From Promethearchaeati archaeon (lineage in GTDB: Archaea > Asgardarchaeota > Heimdallarchaeia > Heimdallarchaeales > Heimdallarchaeaceae), in NCBI GenBank assembly GCA_013166775.1, contig JABLTJ010000007.1, forward strand, positions 62,001 to 126,000: a stretch of 64,000 bases of DNA. The letters run 5' to 3'. The position numbers were made by a program, and so were the translations under genes. This document shows positions 1 to 9,125 of this stretch, piece after piece. How positions within the stretch are numbered: position 1 is the first letter of the stretch; each line of letters begins with the position of its first letter. The notes below the pieces were generated by a model. It saw nothing but the letters and a program-made list of their open reading frames with translations. It did not search any database and was not told the origin of the DNA.

Positions 1-17
1 TGGTTTCAGCTAATTCA

Positions 18-1265
18 ATGAAATTAGACCACTTGAATCTTGATGTTAAGATTAATCCAGAAGATTCATCAATAACTAGCATAGCTCTAATAAATCTCAG
101 TAAAATTGAATCTAAATTGAGTGGAATCTTACTAAATCCAGATTTATTATGGGAGAAAGTTGTTGCAATACATGGAAATCAAGAATTTCAACTCGAACCT
201 GTTGAAATTGATGTTTCTGAAAATATTCTGTATAATGTAGCTAAATCATGGGAATTTGAACTTCCCTCAGAACTAAAGAACTTAGATTCTTTAACTGTTT
301 CATTTACATATTCAGGAAAGATAGTTGACACTACTTGGAATTTAAATCGCATTACTTCAACTGAAGTAGAACTAGCAGATTATGCGTTGTGGTATCCATA
401 TATCAACCAAGCATCATTTTCATTTAATCTGACTCTTCATGCTCCAGAAGACTGGGTCTGGATCTCTAATGCATATTCAAAACCATGTAAGCAATGTTTC
501 AAATGGAGAAATCCAAATCCCCAGATAGGAATAGTACTAGTTGGTTATCCAGAGAATCAAGCAATACAGGAAAAGAAGAGAAGCATTCTACAAGGATCAA
601 ACAAAAATTATAATAAATTCCGTTCTTTGGAAATAGAATTTAACAAGATAATTCAGAAACAGATTGACTGGTTAGGATCTCCCCTTCAAGAAAATTTTTC
701 TATAGTTCTTGTACATAGGGAGAAAGGAGGATCATATGTTCGAGGTAACTTAATGATTTATCCTGAGGTACTACCAGAAGAGTATTTTACTAAATTCAGC
801 AAAAACGTTATTACATCATGGATTCATGAATATTCTCATCTATGGTTTAATAAATCACCAACTGATAATTGGCATAATTGGATAGATGAATCTTTAGCAG
901 AATATAGTGCTTATCTAATGGCAAAAGATCATTTTGGTGAGGAATTCTTTGAAACGATAATTAAGAGAAGAAAGGAAATTGTAGAAGAAGCCGGAGAGTT
1001 ACCTCCAATTAATTCTATTAATAGATCGCATGAAAAATCATATATATTGTTCTATCACTGGGGAGCTTTAATTCATGAATCTATAAGAGAGAAAATAGGA
1101 GATAAGCTCATGAAACAGATTATTAGAGATTTTGCACAGAAATCTCTTGAAAAAGAACAAGTTGAAACAAAGGATTATGTTGAGAGTGTAAACCTTATCA
1201 CGAAAGAAGATTGGGAAGATTTTATTTACAAGAAAATATTTTCCCCACCTGAATTTAAAAATTAA
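18..1265 (+). CDS. M1-like gluzincin metallopeptidase, short form
   Basis: Probable zinc aminopeptidase or related M1-clan peptidase. The zinc motif HEYSH lies at about residues 270-274 (E271 catalytic) and WIDESLAEY follows, whose first Glu (about 291) would be the third ligand. A GGSYVRGNLM stretch sits where M1 enzymes have their GxMEN exopeptidase loop, but it does not match well, so aminopeptidase specificity is uncertain. At 415 aa it lacks the long C-terminal helical domain of full M1 enzymes (about 850 aa). No signal peptide is seen, so it is probably cytoplasmic. The frame stays open to the first base of the window, so a start upstream of ATG 18 cannot be excluded. The last residues end just before the convergent HEAT gene. 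Confidence 0.8.
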   Translation: MKLDHLNLDVKINPEDSSITSIALINLSKIESKLSGILLNPDLLWEKVVAIHGNQEFQLEPVEIDVSENILYNVAKSWEFELPSELKNLDSLTVSFTYSGKIVDTTWNLNRITSTEVELADYALWYPYINQASFSFNLTLHAPEDWVWISNAYSKPCKQCFKWRNPNPQIGIVLVGYPENQAIQEKKRSILQGSNKNYNKFRSLEIEFNKIIQKQIDWLGSPLQENFSIVLVHREKGGSYVRGNLMIYPEVLPEEYFTKFSKNVITSWIHEYSHLWFNKSPTDNWHNWIDESLAEYSAYLMAKDHFGEEFFETIIKRRKEIVEEAGELPPINSINRSHEKSYILFYHWGALIHESIREKIGDKLMKQIIRDFAQKSLEKEQVETKDYVESVNLITKEDWEDFIYKKIFSPPEFKN

Positions 1266-1271
1266 TAAAAA

Positions 1272-1979
1272 TCACTTAATAAAATCAGCAAGCGTTTTTT
1301 GTTTGTAACGTTTGTTATTTGTTCCTTTCAAATCCCTCAGAGTTTTAATATCAGTTAGATATGCTGATGCATTAGGTATTTTGCTGTGATCTTTTCTTAA
1401 GATAGATTTTATTCCCCCATAAGACATGTAGATATCAGAATAATTTGAAACTAGTTGAACAGCTGTTTCTCTTACTTCTTTTTCTTCATAAAATAATGCT
1501 GCTGACAAAGGAGCTATCGCTGAAGGATCTTTCAATTCTTTCAAAGCCTTGATCAAAGCTTTAGCTGCTGACTTACCTATCCTCTCTAGAGCATAAACAG
1601 CATACTCACGAACAATCACATCTTCCTTCTCATCTTTGAGTGTAGCGATTAAAGGTCCAATTGCTTTTGGACTACCTATTTTTCCAAGAGTTTCTGTTGC
1701 ACATATGCGAACTCTACTTCTATTATTCCCTAGTTCAACGATAAGTGGATCAACTGCTTGATAACCTATTTCTTCTAAAGCTTTTGCAGCTATATAGCGA
1801 ATATCTTTGTCTTCATCTTTGAGTGTATCAATTAAAGGTTCGATTATGGGTTCACCTAATCTGATCAAAGCAGAAAAAGCAGATTCAATTTCAGAAGCAT
1901 CTTCGGATCTCAGTTCACTTATTATCCTATGAAAGTCTTCTCCACTTTCGAATCTTTTTATGTATTTGTCTACGCTCAT
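1272..1979 (-). CDS. HEAT-repeat (PBS lyase-like) protein
   Basis: A 235-aa protein built of about five 30-residue HEAT repeats, e.g. IEPLIDTLKDEDKDIRYIAA, VDPLIVELGNNRSRVRICAT and IGPLIATLKDEKEDVIVREY. The motif of paired helices with conserved Pro-Leu-Ile and Arg-Ala positions is characteristic. Such solenoids are scaffolds for protein binding; no catalytic residues are visible and the partner is unknown. The C-terminal 40 residues leave the repeat pattern and are basic. It converges with the M1-like gene (6 bases between stops), so the two are not co-transcribed. A TATA-like stretch lies upstream near 2035-2050. Confidence 0.8.
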   Translation of the reverse strand: MSVDKYIKRFESGEDFHRIISELRSEDASEIESAFSALIRLGEPIIEPLIDTLKDEDKDIRYIAAKALEEIGYQAVDPLIVELGNNRSRVRICATETLGKIGSPKAIGPLIATLKDEKEDVIVREYAVYALERIGKSAAKALIKALKELKDPSAIAPLSAALFYEEKEVRETAVQLVSNYSDIYMSYGGIKSILRKDHSKIPNASAYLTDIKTLRDLKGTNNKRYKQKTLADFIK

Positions 1980-2382
1980 ATCGAACCCTATCTGTTACTA
2001 AGATTGAACCTCAACAAAGACGTGATTGCAATCTCCTATATAAATTATATCCTTGGTTTTAAATGTAAAGCAAAGTGTCGGGAGTCTAATGAGTATTTTT
2101 AAACACGATTTTCTTACTCTTTATTATGAACCTAAAACCAAAAGAATATCTGTTTAGCAGATAAACTGCAAAAAAATAAAACCAATCCGAATCTGAAAAT
2201 TCAGCTTATGTCACTTACCACCTTCTTGTAAGATACATCCCTATTTTCTTGTGAATTTAGAATCTTCTACCCACCTTATTAATTGGACGAGCTTCCTATA
2301 AAATCACCTTCAAGCAATATTAGTTCAATGAAAAATCATTTATTTACTTATATTTTTAAAGACACGCAGAGAGAGTATCCTA
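1980..2382. other. intergenic region between divergent genes
   Basis: About 400 bases without a supportable gene between the divergent HEAT and beta-helix genes. It holds a TATA-like stretch cctatataaattatatcc (about 2032-2049), suitable for the leftward HEAT gene. A second, cttatatttttaaag (about 2348-2362), lies about 25-30 bases before the rightward ATG at 2383, suggesting a nearly leaderless transcript. No tRNA-like or long inverted repeat was seen in between. Confidence 0.4.
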
Positions 2383-3621
2383 ATGAGTAAAACACTACAG
2401 CATGAAAAATTGATTGCATATTCAATTATGCTAGTGTTTTTAGTGTTAACTATAGTTCTACCATTTACATTAACAAGAGATACATCAGGTTATATTCTAA
2501 TAGAATCCGATAAGGACTTCAAGAAATATAAGCTACCAGGTAATGGAAGTTCTGAAAATCCTTACATAATTGAAAACGTAAATGTAGTTGATTCGATGAA
2601 ACGAGGAATTTCAATAGAAAACACTACAAAGCATTTTATTATTCAGAATTGTTACTTAGATGGAAATTTCTTTAATGGTATTCGTATAGCAAATATAGCT
2701 GAAGGAACAGCAAAAATTTTCAATAACACTTGTGTCAGTCATTCTATAGAGGGGATCATTGTATTATCAAGTGATTCAACTGAAATTTCAAACAATACAT
2801 GTTATAATAACAAGATAGGAATTGGACTATATGATTCAAATAATAGTACAATAAAGCATAATTATGTTTACAGGTATTTACTAGCTGATGATAGAGAGGG
2901 TCATTCTGATCGTGGTATAGTTGTTTCAAACTCAAAATATGTTAGTATTACAGGTAATAGAATAAAGAAAACATCAGGAGGGATGGAAATTGAATTCAGT
3001 GAAAATTGTTTTGTCTCAAATAATATTGTACAAACATCTTATCAATTTAGTATTGGTTTAGTTAATAGTTTCAATTGTCAAATAGTAAATTCAGAGTTCA
3101 AATCTAGTATTAGAATTGGAGTTTCTCTCTTTGATTCTAATGAAAATAGCATTCAAGACTGTTTAATAAAAAATAGTGAAAGAGGAATCAGATTATACAA
3201 CGCTACTAACAATATAATTGAATCAAACCAATTAGAAATAAATTTTCAAGGGATTAGTCTTTATTCAGAAAGTAATAGTAATCTGATTATTTATAACGTA
3301 TTTAGTAATAGCTCAAATGAAGGAATTGAAATAGATGATGGGAGCTTCAACAAAATACATCACAATTCCTTCTATGAAAATAACAAAGGAGAAATATCAC
3401 AAGCTAGTGATAATGGATATGATAATAGATGGTACGATGATGTTTCTTCTGAAGGTAATTTTTGGTATGGATGGAATGCTTCATTCCCATATGAAATTCT
3501 TGGAAATGCTAACAGTACCGATCCTTTCCCGCTAAACGATCCTGCTACACTACCAAGCCTTTTTCCTAAGAATAGTATAAGAATTCTGATTCTTTATTGG
3601 AAAAGAAACAACATGAAATAA
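2383..3621 (+). CDS. NosD-like parallel beta-helix surface protein
   Basis: An exported or membrane-anchored protein of 412 aa. Residues about 11-30 form one hydrophobic segment (signal peptide or anchor). The segment GNGSSENPYIIENVNV follows, the usual opening of archaeal NosD/PbH1 proteins. The rest is repeating 22-24 residue beta-helix turns rich in Asn (NNTC, NNIV, NNIIESNQLEI, HHNSFYENN), ending with the typical YDNRWYDD...GNFWYGWN closing motif. Unlike many relatives there is no obvious C-terminal membrane helix; the tail ends in a short hydrophobic, basic stretch. The fold is known from carbohydrate-active and surface proteins, but no active site can be assigned. Likely extracellular. 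Confidence 0.85.
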   Translation: MSKTLQHEKLIAYSIMLVFLVLTIVLPFTLTRDTSGYILIESDKDFKKYKLPGNGSSENPYIIENVNVVDSMKRGISIENTTKHFIIQNCYLDGNFFNGIRIANIAEGTAKIFNNTCVSHSIEGIIVLSSDSTEISNNTCYNNKIGIGLYDSNNSTIKHNYVYRYLLADDREGHSDRGIVVSNSKYVSITGNRIKKTSGGMEIEFSENCFVSNNIVQTSYQFSIGLVNSFNCQIVNSEFKSSIRIGVSLFDSNENSIQDCLIKNSERGIRLYNATNNIIESNQLEINFQGISLYSESNSNLIIYNVFSNSSNEGIEIDDGSFNKIHHNSFYENNKGEISQASDNGYDNRWYDDVSSEGNFWYGWNASFPYEILGNANSTDPFPLNDPATLPSLFPKNSIRILILYWKRNNMK

Positions 3622-3673
3622 ATGAAATTTCTAAGCCAATAATGTTATTAATCCGAAATTCTTTGTATTTTTT

Positions 3674-4024
3674 ATGACAATTCAAGAACAGTATCAGAAA
3701 TTTCAGAAACTAGAAGAAGAATTGAAAGCAGGGAGATTGAAAACCGGAGATAGACATTATCAGCAATTTGCGATAGAACTCTTCGAACAAACAGACTGTA
3801 AATCCCTAACTATTGAAGATTCTATTAAAGCTGTTGAAATATTAAATACTCTTAATATCAAGCTTCATCAAGAGCAAATGGAAATCGGTGAAGGAAGTTG
3901 GTTATCATCTTGTGCAAAATACAAAACAATCAGTAATATTGAATTATTGATTTTCGTCTTATATCCTCTTGGAACTGAAAAATTTACAGAAGAACCTAAA
4001 GTTTGTGTAGTTGAAATTCCTTAG
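3674..4024 (+). CDS. hypothetical protein, 116 aa
   Basis: A small, soluble, acidic protein that I do not recognise. The N-terminal half is helical and charged (QKFQKLEEELKAGRLKTGDR); the second half is mixed, with a Cys in SSCAKYK. There is no signal peptide, membrane segment or metal motif. It follows the beta-helix gene by about 50 bases on the same strand and precedes the nitroreductase by about 80 bases. A TATA-like box before the nitroreductase argues for a separate promoter there. Codon use resembles its neighbours, which supports a real gene. Confidence 0.6.
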   Translation: MTIQEQYQKFQKLEEELKAGRLKTGDRHYQQFAIELFEQTDCKSLTIEDSIKAVEILNTLNIKLHQEQMEIGEGSWLSSCAKYKTISNIELLIFVLYPLGTEKFTEEPKVCVVEIP

Positions 4025-4105
4025 CAAAATTACGAAAACTCTTCTCTGTTTTTCTTTCTACATAAAATTATTATATAAATTAAAAATGTTTAATCCAAAC
4101 AATAG

Positions 4106-4918
4106 ATGGTTTTAGATATGGATTCTAAATTGAAAGAACGAAAAGATATTTTTGAAATTATACACGATAGAAGATCAATTAGGAGATTTTCGGAAAAAGA
4201 AGTATCTAATGAAGTACTTGAGAAAATTCTAAAAGCAGGTTTTAGAGCTCCGTTTGCAGCTCAACTGTGTAGTGTTGTATATACACGGGATTCAGAAAAG
4301 TTGAAACAATTCAAAGGAGTAGGTCTTTATCCCTCAACTCAGGTTTTCATGATATTTTTTATAGATTTTCTCAGAATGGAAAAAATTATGTCTCAAAGAG
4401 GACACACGTATGATTTTGATGACGGGATGACTTTGTGGCTAGGGATACAAGATGTTACACTTGCAATAGAAAACGTCATACTAGCATCTGAATCTTTAGG
4501 TTTGGGTTCAGTTCTCCTTGGTGTTATCCCTCTAAAAGCAGAATTAATATCGGAAATATTTAACGTCCCAAAGAGAGTTTTTCCTGTAGTTGGCTTGTGT
4601 CTAGGCTATCCAGATCAATCTGTTGAAACAGCTATCAGACCACGATTTCCCTTAGTTCATAACGCATTTGAAGATTCATACAAAGATCTTTCTGAAGCTG
4701 ATGTCAAGGAATGTATGAGAGAGATGGATGAAGGTTATTTAACGCAAGGTTACTATATCAAGCAGAGAATAAAAATACCTCTAAAAGAAGGCAAAGATGA
4801 GATTGATTATGATAAGTATTCTTGGTCAGAACATATATCTCGAAAATTTTCCCAAAGGAGATGGAGTGGCGACACTTTATTTTCTATAATCAAAAAACAT
4901 GGTTTCAACATTGAATAA
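4106..4918 (+). CDS. nitroreductase-family flavoprotein
   Basis: FMN-dependent NAD(P)H oxidoreductase of the nitroreductase superfamily. The N-terminal signature IIHDRRSIRRFSEKEVSNEV (FMN-phosphate Arg and Ser) is clear, followed by ILKAGFRAPFAAQ, and the mid-protein helix ESLGLGSVLLGVIP is typical of the fold. The domain ends near residue 190; a further 80 residues with no known motif extend the C-terminus. The substrate cannot be told from sequence. Two in-frame ATGs (4106 and 4118) are possible starts. A TATA-like attatataaat about 30 bases upstream fits leaderless initiation at 4106, but the same tggttttagatATG leader occurs before the saccharopine dehydrogenase gene. Confidence 0.85.
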   Translation: MVLDMDSKLKERKDIFEIIHDRRSIRRFSEKEVSNEVLEKILKAGFRAPFAAQLCSVVYTRDSEKLKQFKGVGLYPSTQVFMIFFIDFLRMEKIMSQRGHTYDFDDGMTLWLGIQDVTLAIENVILASESLGLGSVLLGVIPLKAELISEIFNVPKRVFPVVGLCLGYPDQSVETAIRPRFPLVHNAFEDSYKDLSEADVKECMREMDEGYLTQGYYIKQRIKIPLKEGKDEIDYDKYSWSEHISRKFSQRRWSGDTLFSIIKKHGFNIE

Positions 4919-4948
4919 AAGAATCCTCTTAGTAAGTTTCAGAGGATT

Positions 4949-6127
4949 TTATTCCTCTTCTTTTTCTACAGGTAGTCTTGAAATCAGAATATTCCAGTTT
5001 TGCATTAAATGTAATTCTTGAAGCATTTCATCGGTTAGGAACCGTTTCCTATCTTTAAAACCAAGATTAATAGCAGTGTTCAAATGCTTGAAGGCATTAT
5101 CGTTTTTCCCCAATGCTGCCCAAAGAGTTCCTAGTCTAAAGTGTATACTTGCAGGAGAGATTTTATTAGCAGATATTAAATCTGAATCCTTTAGAGCTTC
5201 TCGTTCTTCCTGGATAAAGTGTAAAGCTTGTTCATAGAAATTAATGGATTTTTCAAAATTCTTCCTTGTTAATTCTATATATCCATTGTATAATTTATTA
5301 TCTAGTTGATTTATGTATAATTCAAAGACATTGTAATCTCTAACTAACTTATATCCTACTTTTTCTGAAACTTTCCATGATGGTAGGTTGTCACTTGCAC
5401 AGTGCCATCCAACATCTCGAAAATTTGTTAATGCAAATTCTGCAGAAGCTGAGACAGCTAAAGTTGCGAGTCCTTTCTTTTGATATTCCTTTTTTGTAGC
5501 AACTGCACATTCAATTTTCTTATCTTTTGTTAGATATTCAAACGTACTCCAACAGACTATTTCTCTTTCATCTTTAAGAACACAAAATCCTCCTCCTGTT
5601 TGAAGAAAATCTTTATATGAATCCCATACTCCTTCTATTTCCTCAGTCAACCAGCCAATATTTATTAAGGATTCTTTTGTAAGCAAAGACTCATCGATTT
5701 GAACAACTGTAAATCCTTCTGGAATTAACTCTCGCCAGTTAGGGATAGCAAGTTTTTGAATAGAGTAATATTTTCGAGTAAGAGAAATTGGATCTTGAAA
5801 TTTTGATTCCAAAACCTTCTTCCACTCATCACTAGGCCAATAGAATCTAAAGAATTTTGCATCAGATTTATTTTTCACTATTTTTGGATACTCGATTTCT
5901 AAATAGTGCTTAACTGCATCGATAAAATCTGATATTACATTGAAACCTCCAAAAAAAACTCTCCATTGTGATATTATTACTGCATTCTTGGGATAGTTAA
6001 GATTATCTACGAAAACTTCACTTGTAATTATGCCATCTAAAATACTGAAAATCTGATTATTGTACTCTAGTTCAATAAATAAATCGCGTATTTTGTGAAA
6101 ATCTAAGTTTCTTAATTTGTAAAGCAT
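4949..6127 (-). CDS. GNAT acetyltransferase with C-terminal TPR repeats
   Basis: A two-part protein of 392 aa. Residues about 130-265 form a GNAT domain; the acetyl-CoA pyrophosphate loop is in ATKKEYQKKGLATLAVSA, followed by NLPSWKVSEKVGYKLV, the usual final strand. Residues about 275-370 hold two or three tetratricopeptide-like helices (NFEKSINFYEQALHFIQEER; IHFRLGTLWAALGKNDNAFK). The N-terminal 120 residues resemble the substrate-binding half of GNAT_acetyltr-type proteins. It probably acetylates a small molecule or protein, with the TPR tail recruiting a partner; both are inference. It converges with the nitroreductase gene with 30 bases between. Confidence 0.8.
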   Translation of the reverse strand: MLYKLRNLDFHKIRDLFIELEYNNQIFSILDGIITSEVFVDNLNYPKNAVIISQWRVFFGGFNVISDFIDAVKHYLEIEYPKIVKNKSDAKFFRFYWPSDEWKKVLESKFQDPISLTRKYYSIQKLAIPNWRELIPEGFTVVQIDESLLTKESLINIGWLTEEIEGVWDSYKDFLQTGGGFCVLKDEREIVCWSTFEYLTKDKKIECAVATKKEYQKKGLATLAVSASAEFALTNFRDVGWHCASDNLPSWKVSEKVGYKLVRDYNVFELYINQLDNKLYNGYIELTRKNFEKSINFYEQALHFIQEEREALKDSDLISANKISPASIHFRLGTLWAALGKNDNAFKHLNTAINLGFKDRKRFLTDEMLQELHLMQNWNILISRLPVEKEEE

Positions 6128-6209
6128 TTGAATTTTATCACTTATTGGTATGGCAGAACCCTCTATTTATAAGTCTTTTAGTACACAAAAAAAGAAAAAA
6201 AATAGATGT

Positions 6210-6800
6210 CTATCTCTTCTTTCTATTTCGGAGTAAAACTATAGTTACTGTTGAAATGATAATTCCAAAAATTGCTACTTCAAAATTGAACGGAATAGGT
6301 AGTTCTTCTAGAGATTTTACTTCTGTATTAGACAGCAATCCTATCAATTTAACATAAGAAACAATCCCTTCATCATTAACTACAGAGATAAAATATGCTT
6401 CTTTCTTTTTTACATGGTCTTCTGATTCAATATGTTCTTTAAGTTCACTTGTATAATATTTAATCTCAGGATTACGAATTTCATAGTCTTCAAAATAAAA
6501 ATTAATAATAAGAGCTACATCATTTGTATCTGCTAATTTTGAACCTCCACCTCCTGGTGATCAACATTGTTGAACATCACAGAAAAAGCAAGTTATAATA
6601 ACTGTAGGACCAAAACCATTTTCAGTAAAACTATAATATGGACTTGAAGAAGGAATTAAACTTCCAGCTTCTATACTAATTGAATTGTGACGCTTATAGG
6701 TTAAATTGAATAATCTTCAAATTCGTTAGCAGTATTTACCTCAAAATCTTCAGCTGATGCATTCATGTATGTAGTATAATTTAAATCAGTTAAACAAATA
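6210..6800 (-). pseudogene. decayed gene for a C-terminally membrane-anchored surface protein
   Basis: Not in the ORF track. Reading leftward from the stop at 6210-6212, the last 115 codons encode a hydrophilic domain, then LPIPFNFEVAIFGIIISTV and a charged RNRKKR tail: a classic C-terminal membrane anchor. Going upstream the frame meets TGA at 6561-6563, between CDVQQC and SPGGGG. It then continues (FTENGFGPTVIITCFF) to a second break near 6711, where the sensible frame shifts (YMNASAEDFEV in the other frame). The N-terminus and signal peptide are missing. I read it as a broken gene rather than a selenoprotein, because two independent lesions are needed. Confidence 0.6.
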
Positions 6801-6806
6801 TTTAGA

Positions 6807-7721
6807 TTAAGAATCAGAGATAGTGAAAAATTCCAATCTATCTATGTTAATCAGTGCTTTTTGTGATAATTTACGGATAGCAGATAAAAAGAAATTCAAA
6901 TCTATATGCATTTTCATCTGTTCATATATGTCCAGAATACTGTCAGTTTCATTATTAAAACAATTAGTTAAAATATTACTGTAATCTGTGTATTCACTCG
7001 GATCTAGATTCTTAAACAAATCCTTCCTCTGTTCTTTGAAAACAGCTATAGCTCTTTGATTGGTATGAGGAAGAGATATCGGCGATCTTATTAGTATCTC
7101 TAGTTCAGAAATTTCTTTATCAGTTGGATAATTGTATATCCTTTCATCTAGAAAGACTAGAATATATGGTAGAATGTTATCATCAAATTGAGCAACAGAT
7201 TCTAATATGTTAGCTAAAACTTGATACCAATCAGAAGCATTCTCTCTTACGATTTCATCTGTTAATATCGAGCTGATCTTAATAAATCCTAATTGTGAAG
7301 AAGCTCGAACATGTTCGAAGTTTCTTGTTCTTATTAATTTCACTCCATATTTTAATTGTCTGAGTCCATCATTTATCTCTAATTCACGAATATATTTGGC
7401 TTTGAAATGTTCAACAAGAGGTATCTCTTTTGTAGTGATATCTAATTTTTCTGGTTTAGGAATAGAAAACAGTTCTTCTTTTTTATCTATAGTTTGATTA
7501 TCGGATCCGACATGTACTTGTGATCTAACAACATAAAAGCTGTCTATGAAAAGAATATTTGCTGTAAGGTTGGATTCACGACATTGATGAACATCAACTA
7601 ATTCGCATAATCCTCTGGAATCCACTGTAACCTTGACAGAGGATGGAACGAAGACCTTCCTCTTTTTGTTACATTGATTACATTGGTATGAAATACTAGC
7701 TTTATCAGGAAAGTCAACCAA
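6807..7721 (-). CDS. hypothetical protein with N-terminal zinc-binding motif
   Basis: A 304-aa cytoplasmic protein. The N-terminal 60 residues contain YQCNQCNKKRKVFVPSS followed by VDVHQC, a likely zinc knuckle (Cys-x2-Cys, His/Cys about 30 residues on), then beta-rich LTANILFIDSFYVVRSQVHV. Residues 110-300 are mostly helical and unrecognised. Initiation must use TTG at 7721 (no ATG near). The N-terminus has the look of a small zinc domain found in archaeal proteins of unknown role, but I cannot name a family. It lies directly upstream of the decayed anchor-protein gene on the same strand, so the two may once have been one operon. Confidence 0.65.
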   Translation of the reverse strand: MVDFPDKASISYQCNQCNKKRKVFVPSSVKVTVDSRGLCELVDVHQCRESNLTANILFIDSFYVVRSQVHVGSDNQTIDKKEELFSIPKPEKLDITTKEIPLVEHFKAKYIRELEINDGLRQLKYGVKLIRTRNFEHVRASSQLGFIKISSILTDEIVRENASDWYQVLANILESVAQFDDNILPYILVFLDERIYNYPTDKEISELEILIRSPISLPHTNQRAIAVFKEQRKDLFKNLDPSEYTDYSNILTNCFNNETDSILDIYEQMKMHIDLNFFLSAIRKLSQKALINIDRLEFFTISDS

Positions 7722-7850
7722 TTTTAGACCTCAATACACCGGACAAATAGAAATAAGACTCAAATCCTTTAATTTCTTTCTTTAGTACTAGGAAAAAAAA
7801 CCTTATAAGACTCCAATCGATGTTGCCTATTTATTGAAAGAGGGTAAAGA

Positions 7851-8903
7851 ATGAGCGAATTAAGAATCATTATTGGAGAAAAAGAAGAGATATCAGAACA
7901 ATATCTCGCTCAATTATTCGCTTTAAGGCAACAACATGAAGAAGAAATATTTCCCTTTATACCTCCCTCTCTTGAATTTTATAAAGAATCTTGGAAAATT
8001 CCTGATATTTCAAGTAGGAAAAGCTTGTGGTCTTTAGCAATAAATGAGGATAATCTTGTTATAGGTTATGGTATCGCTTCCTGGAACATCAAATTCGATA
8101 ATCTAGACAAAGCATATTTCTCTATCTATGTCTCTAGACTCTTTAGAAGGAAAGGTTATGGTTCTCTCCTTCTAAAAAATATCTTGGAAAAACTTCCCTC
8201 ACAAATAGAAAAATTGAACTCAGGAAGTTCAGAGAACTGTGATGGCTTACCGTTTCTACGAAATTTAAAGACTGAAGAAAGCTATGTCGAAATGATTAGC
8301 ATTGCAGATTTAGCTGATTTTAATCTGAATCAAATAATAAATCAAGCACAAGAACAGAAGGAGAAAGCTTTAGCTAAAGGCTATGAGATCATTTTTGTTG
8401 ACAATGCAAATTATGCAGATTATCTTGATTATCCAGAATTCGTTAAAGTGGTTGAAAGTATATGGAATGATATGCCAAGAGAGAATCTTTCTGATGAGGA
8501 TTCCAAGGTTACAGTAGAACTTCACCAAGAGATCTATGATTATTACAAACTTAGAGGAGCAAAGTATTTTACATATGTTGCTATGCACAAACAAACCAAA
8601 AAAATCGTTGGGTTTACTACTGCAGCTGTTTATAAATATCAGCCTTGGGTTACATGGCAGGATGATACAGGAATAATACATGAACATAGAGGACATGGAT
8701 TAGGTCTAGCAATTAAATATCAAATGCTTAAGAAATTATTACAAGAAACGAAAGTAAAATATTGGTTTACGGGGAATAATCATAAGAATGAGCATATGAT
8801 CAAAATAAACAGAATTCTTAAACACAAAAAAAGGGATTCTGAAATTATTTTCGAATTTGATAGAAAATTAGTTTCCAATCATTTAGCTAAAAAAACTAGT
8901 TAA
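7851..8903 (+). CDS. tandem-domain GNAT acetyltransferase
   Basis: A 350-aa protein with two GNAT modules. The first (residues about 1-125) carries the acetyl-CoA loop in SRLFRRKGYGSLLLKNIL. The second (about 165-330) carries HEHRGHGLGLAIKYQMLKKL followed by TGNNHKNEHMIKINRILKHK. Tandem GNATs of this shape include mycothiol-synthase-like and small-molecule acetyltransferases, where often only one half is active; here both loops look intact. The substrate is unknown. The start ATG at 7851 follows a purine-rich gagggtaaaga ribosome-binding site, and a ccttataag box lies about 50 bases upstream. Confidence 0.8.
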   Translation: MSELRIIIGEKEEISEQYLAQLFALRQQHEEEIFPFIPPSLEFYKESWKIPDISSRKSLWSLAINEDNLVIGYGIASWNIKFDNLDKAYFSIYVSRLFRRKGYGSLLLKNILEKLPSQIEKLNSGSSENCDGLPFLRNLKTEESYVEMISIADLADFNLNQIINQAQEQKEKALAKGYEIIFVDNANYADYLDYPEFVKVVESIWNDMPRENLSDEDSKVTVELHQEIYDYYKLRGAKYFTYVAMHKQTKKIVGFTTAAVYKYQPWVTWQDDTGIIHEHRGHGLGLAIKYQMLKKLLQETKVKYWFTGNNHKNEHMIKINRILKHKKRDSEIIFEFDRKLVSNHLAKKTS

Positions 8904-8913
8904 ATTGAGCTAA

Positions 8914-9027
8914 ACAACAAAGGATCCTGGAAATGGAGATGAGAAACCTACTCTAACATCATTTGCAGTTTTTCTAATACCATTGTCAATAGTAACTTTA
9001 GTTATGATATATCAAAAGAGAAAGTAA
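8914..9027 (+). pseudogene. orphan C-terminal membrane-anchor remnant
   Basis: Between the GNAT and CoA-disulfide-reductase genes an open frame without a start codon reads DPGNGDEKPTLTSF, then a hydrophobic run AVFLIPLSIVTLVMIYQ, then KRK and a stop at 9025. This is the usual tail of an archaeal surface protein (linker, membrane helix, positive stop), with everything upstream lost: a stop codon at 8911 closes the frame. A T-rich terminator-like stretch follows (9031-9055). It is best read as the end of a deleted gene. Confidence 0.5.
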
Positions 9028-9125
9028 ACTCTTCTTCCTTTTTTGTTTTTGTTCTAAACGATTGAGTTTTAAGTATAAAGTAAGAATAAATTTATTATAA
9101 TATACAACTTAAGAATAGTGATTCA

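Noticed and set aside
6145-6357. 70-aa plus-strand ORF
   Set aside because: Antisense of the membrane-anchor end of the decayed gene at 6210-6800; its codons are not coding-like.
6555-6570. selenocysteine TGA
   Set aside because: A second frame lesion upstream makes decay more likely, and no SECIS-like structure was recognised.
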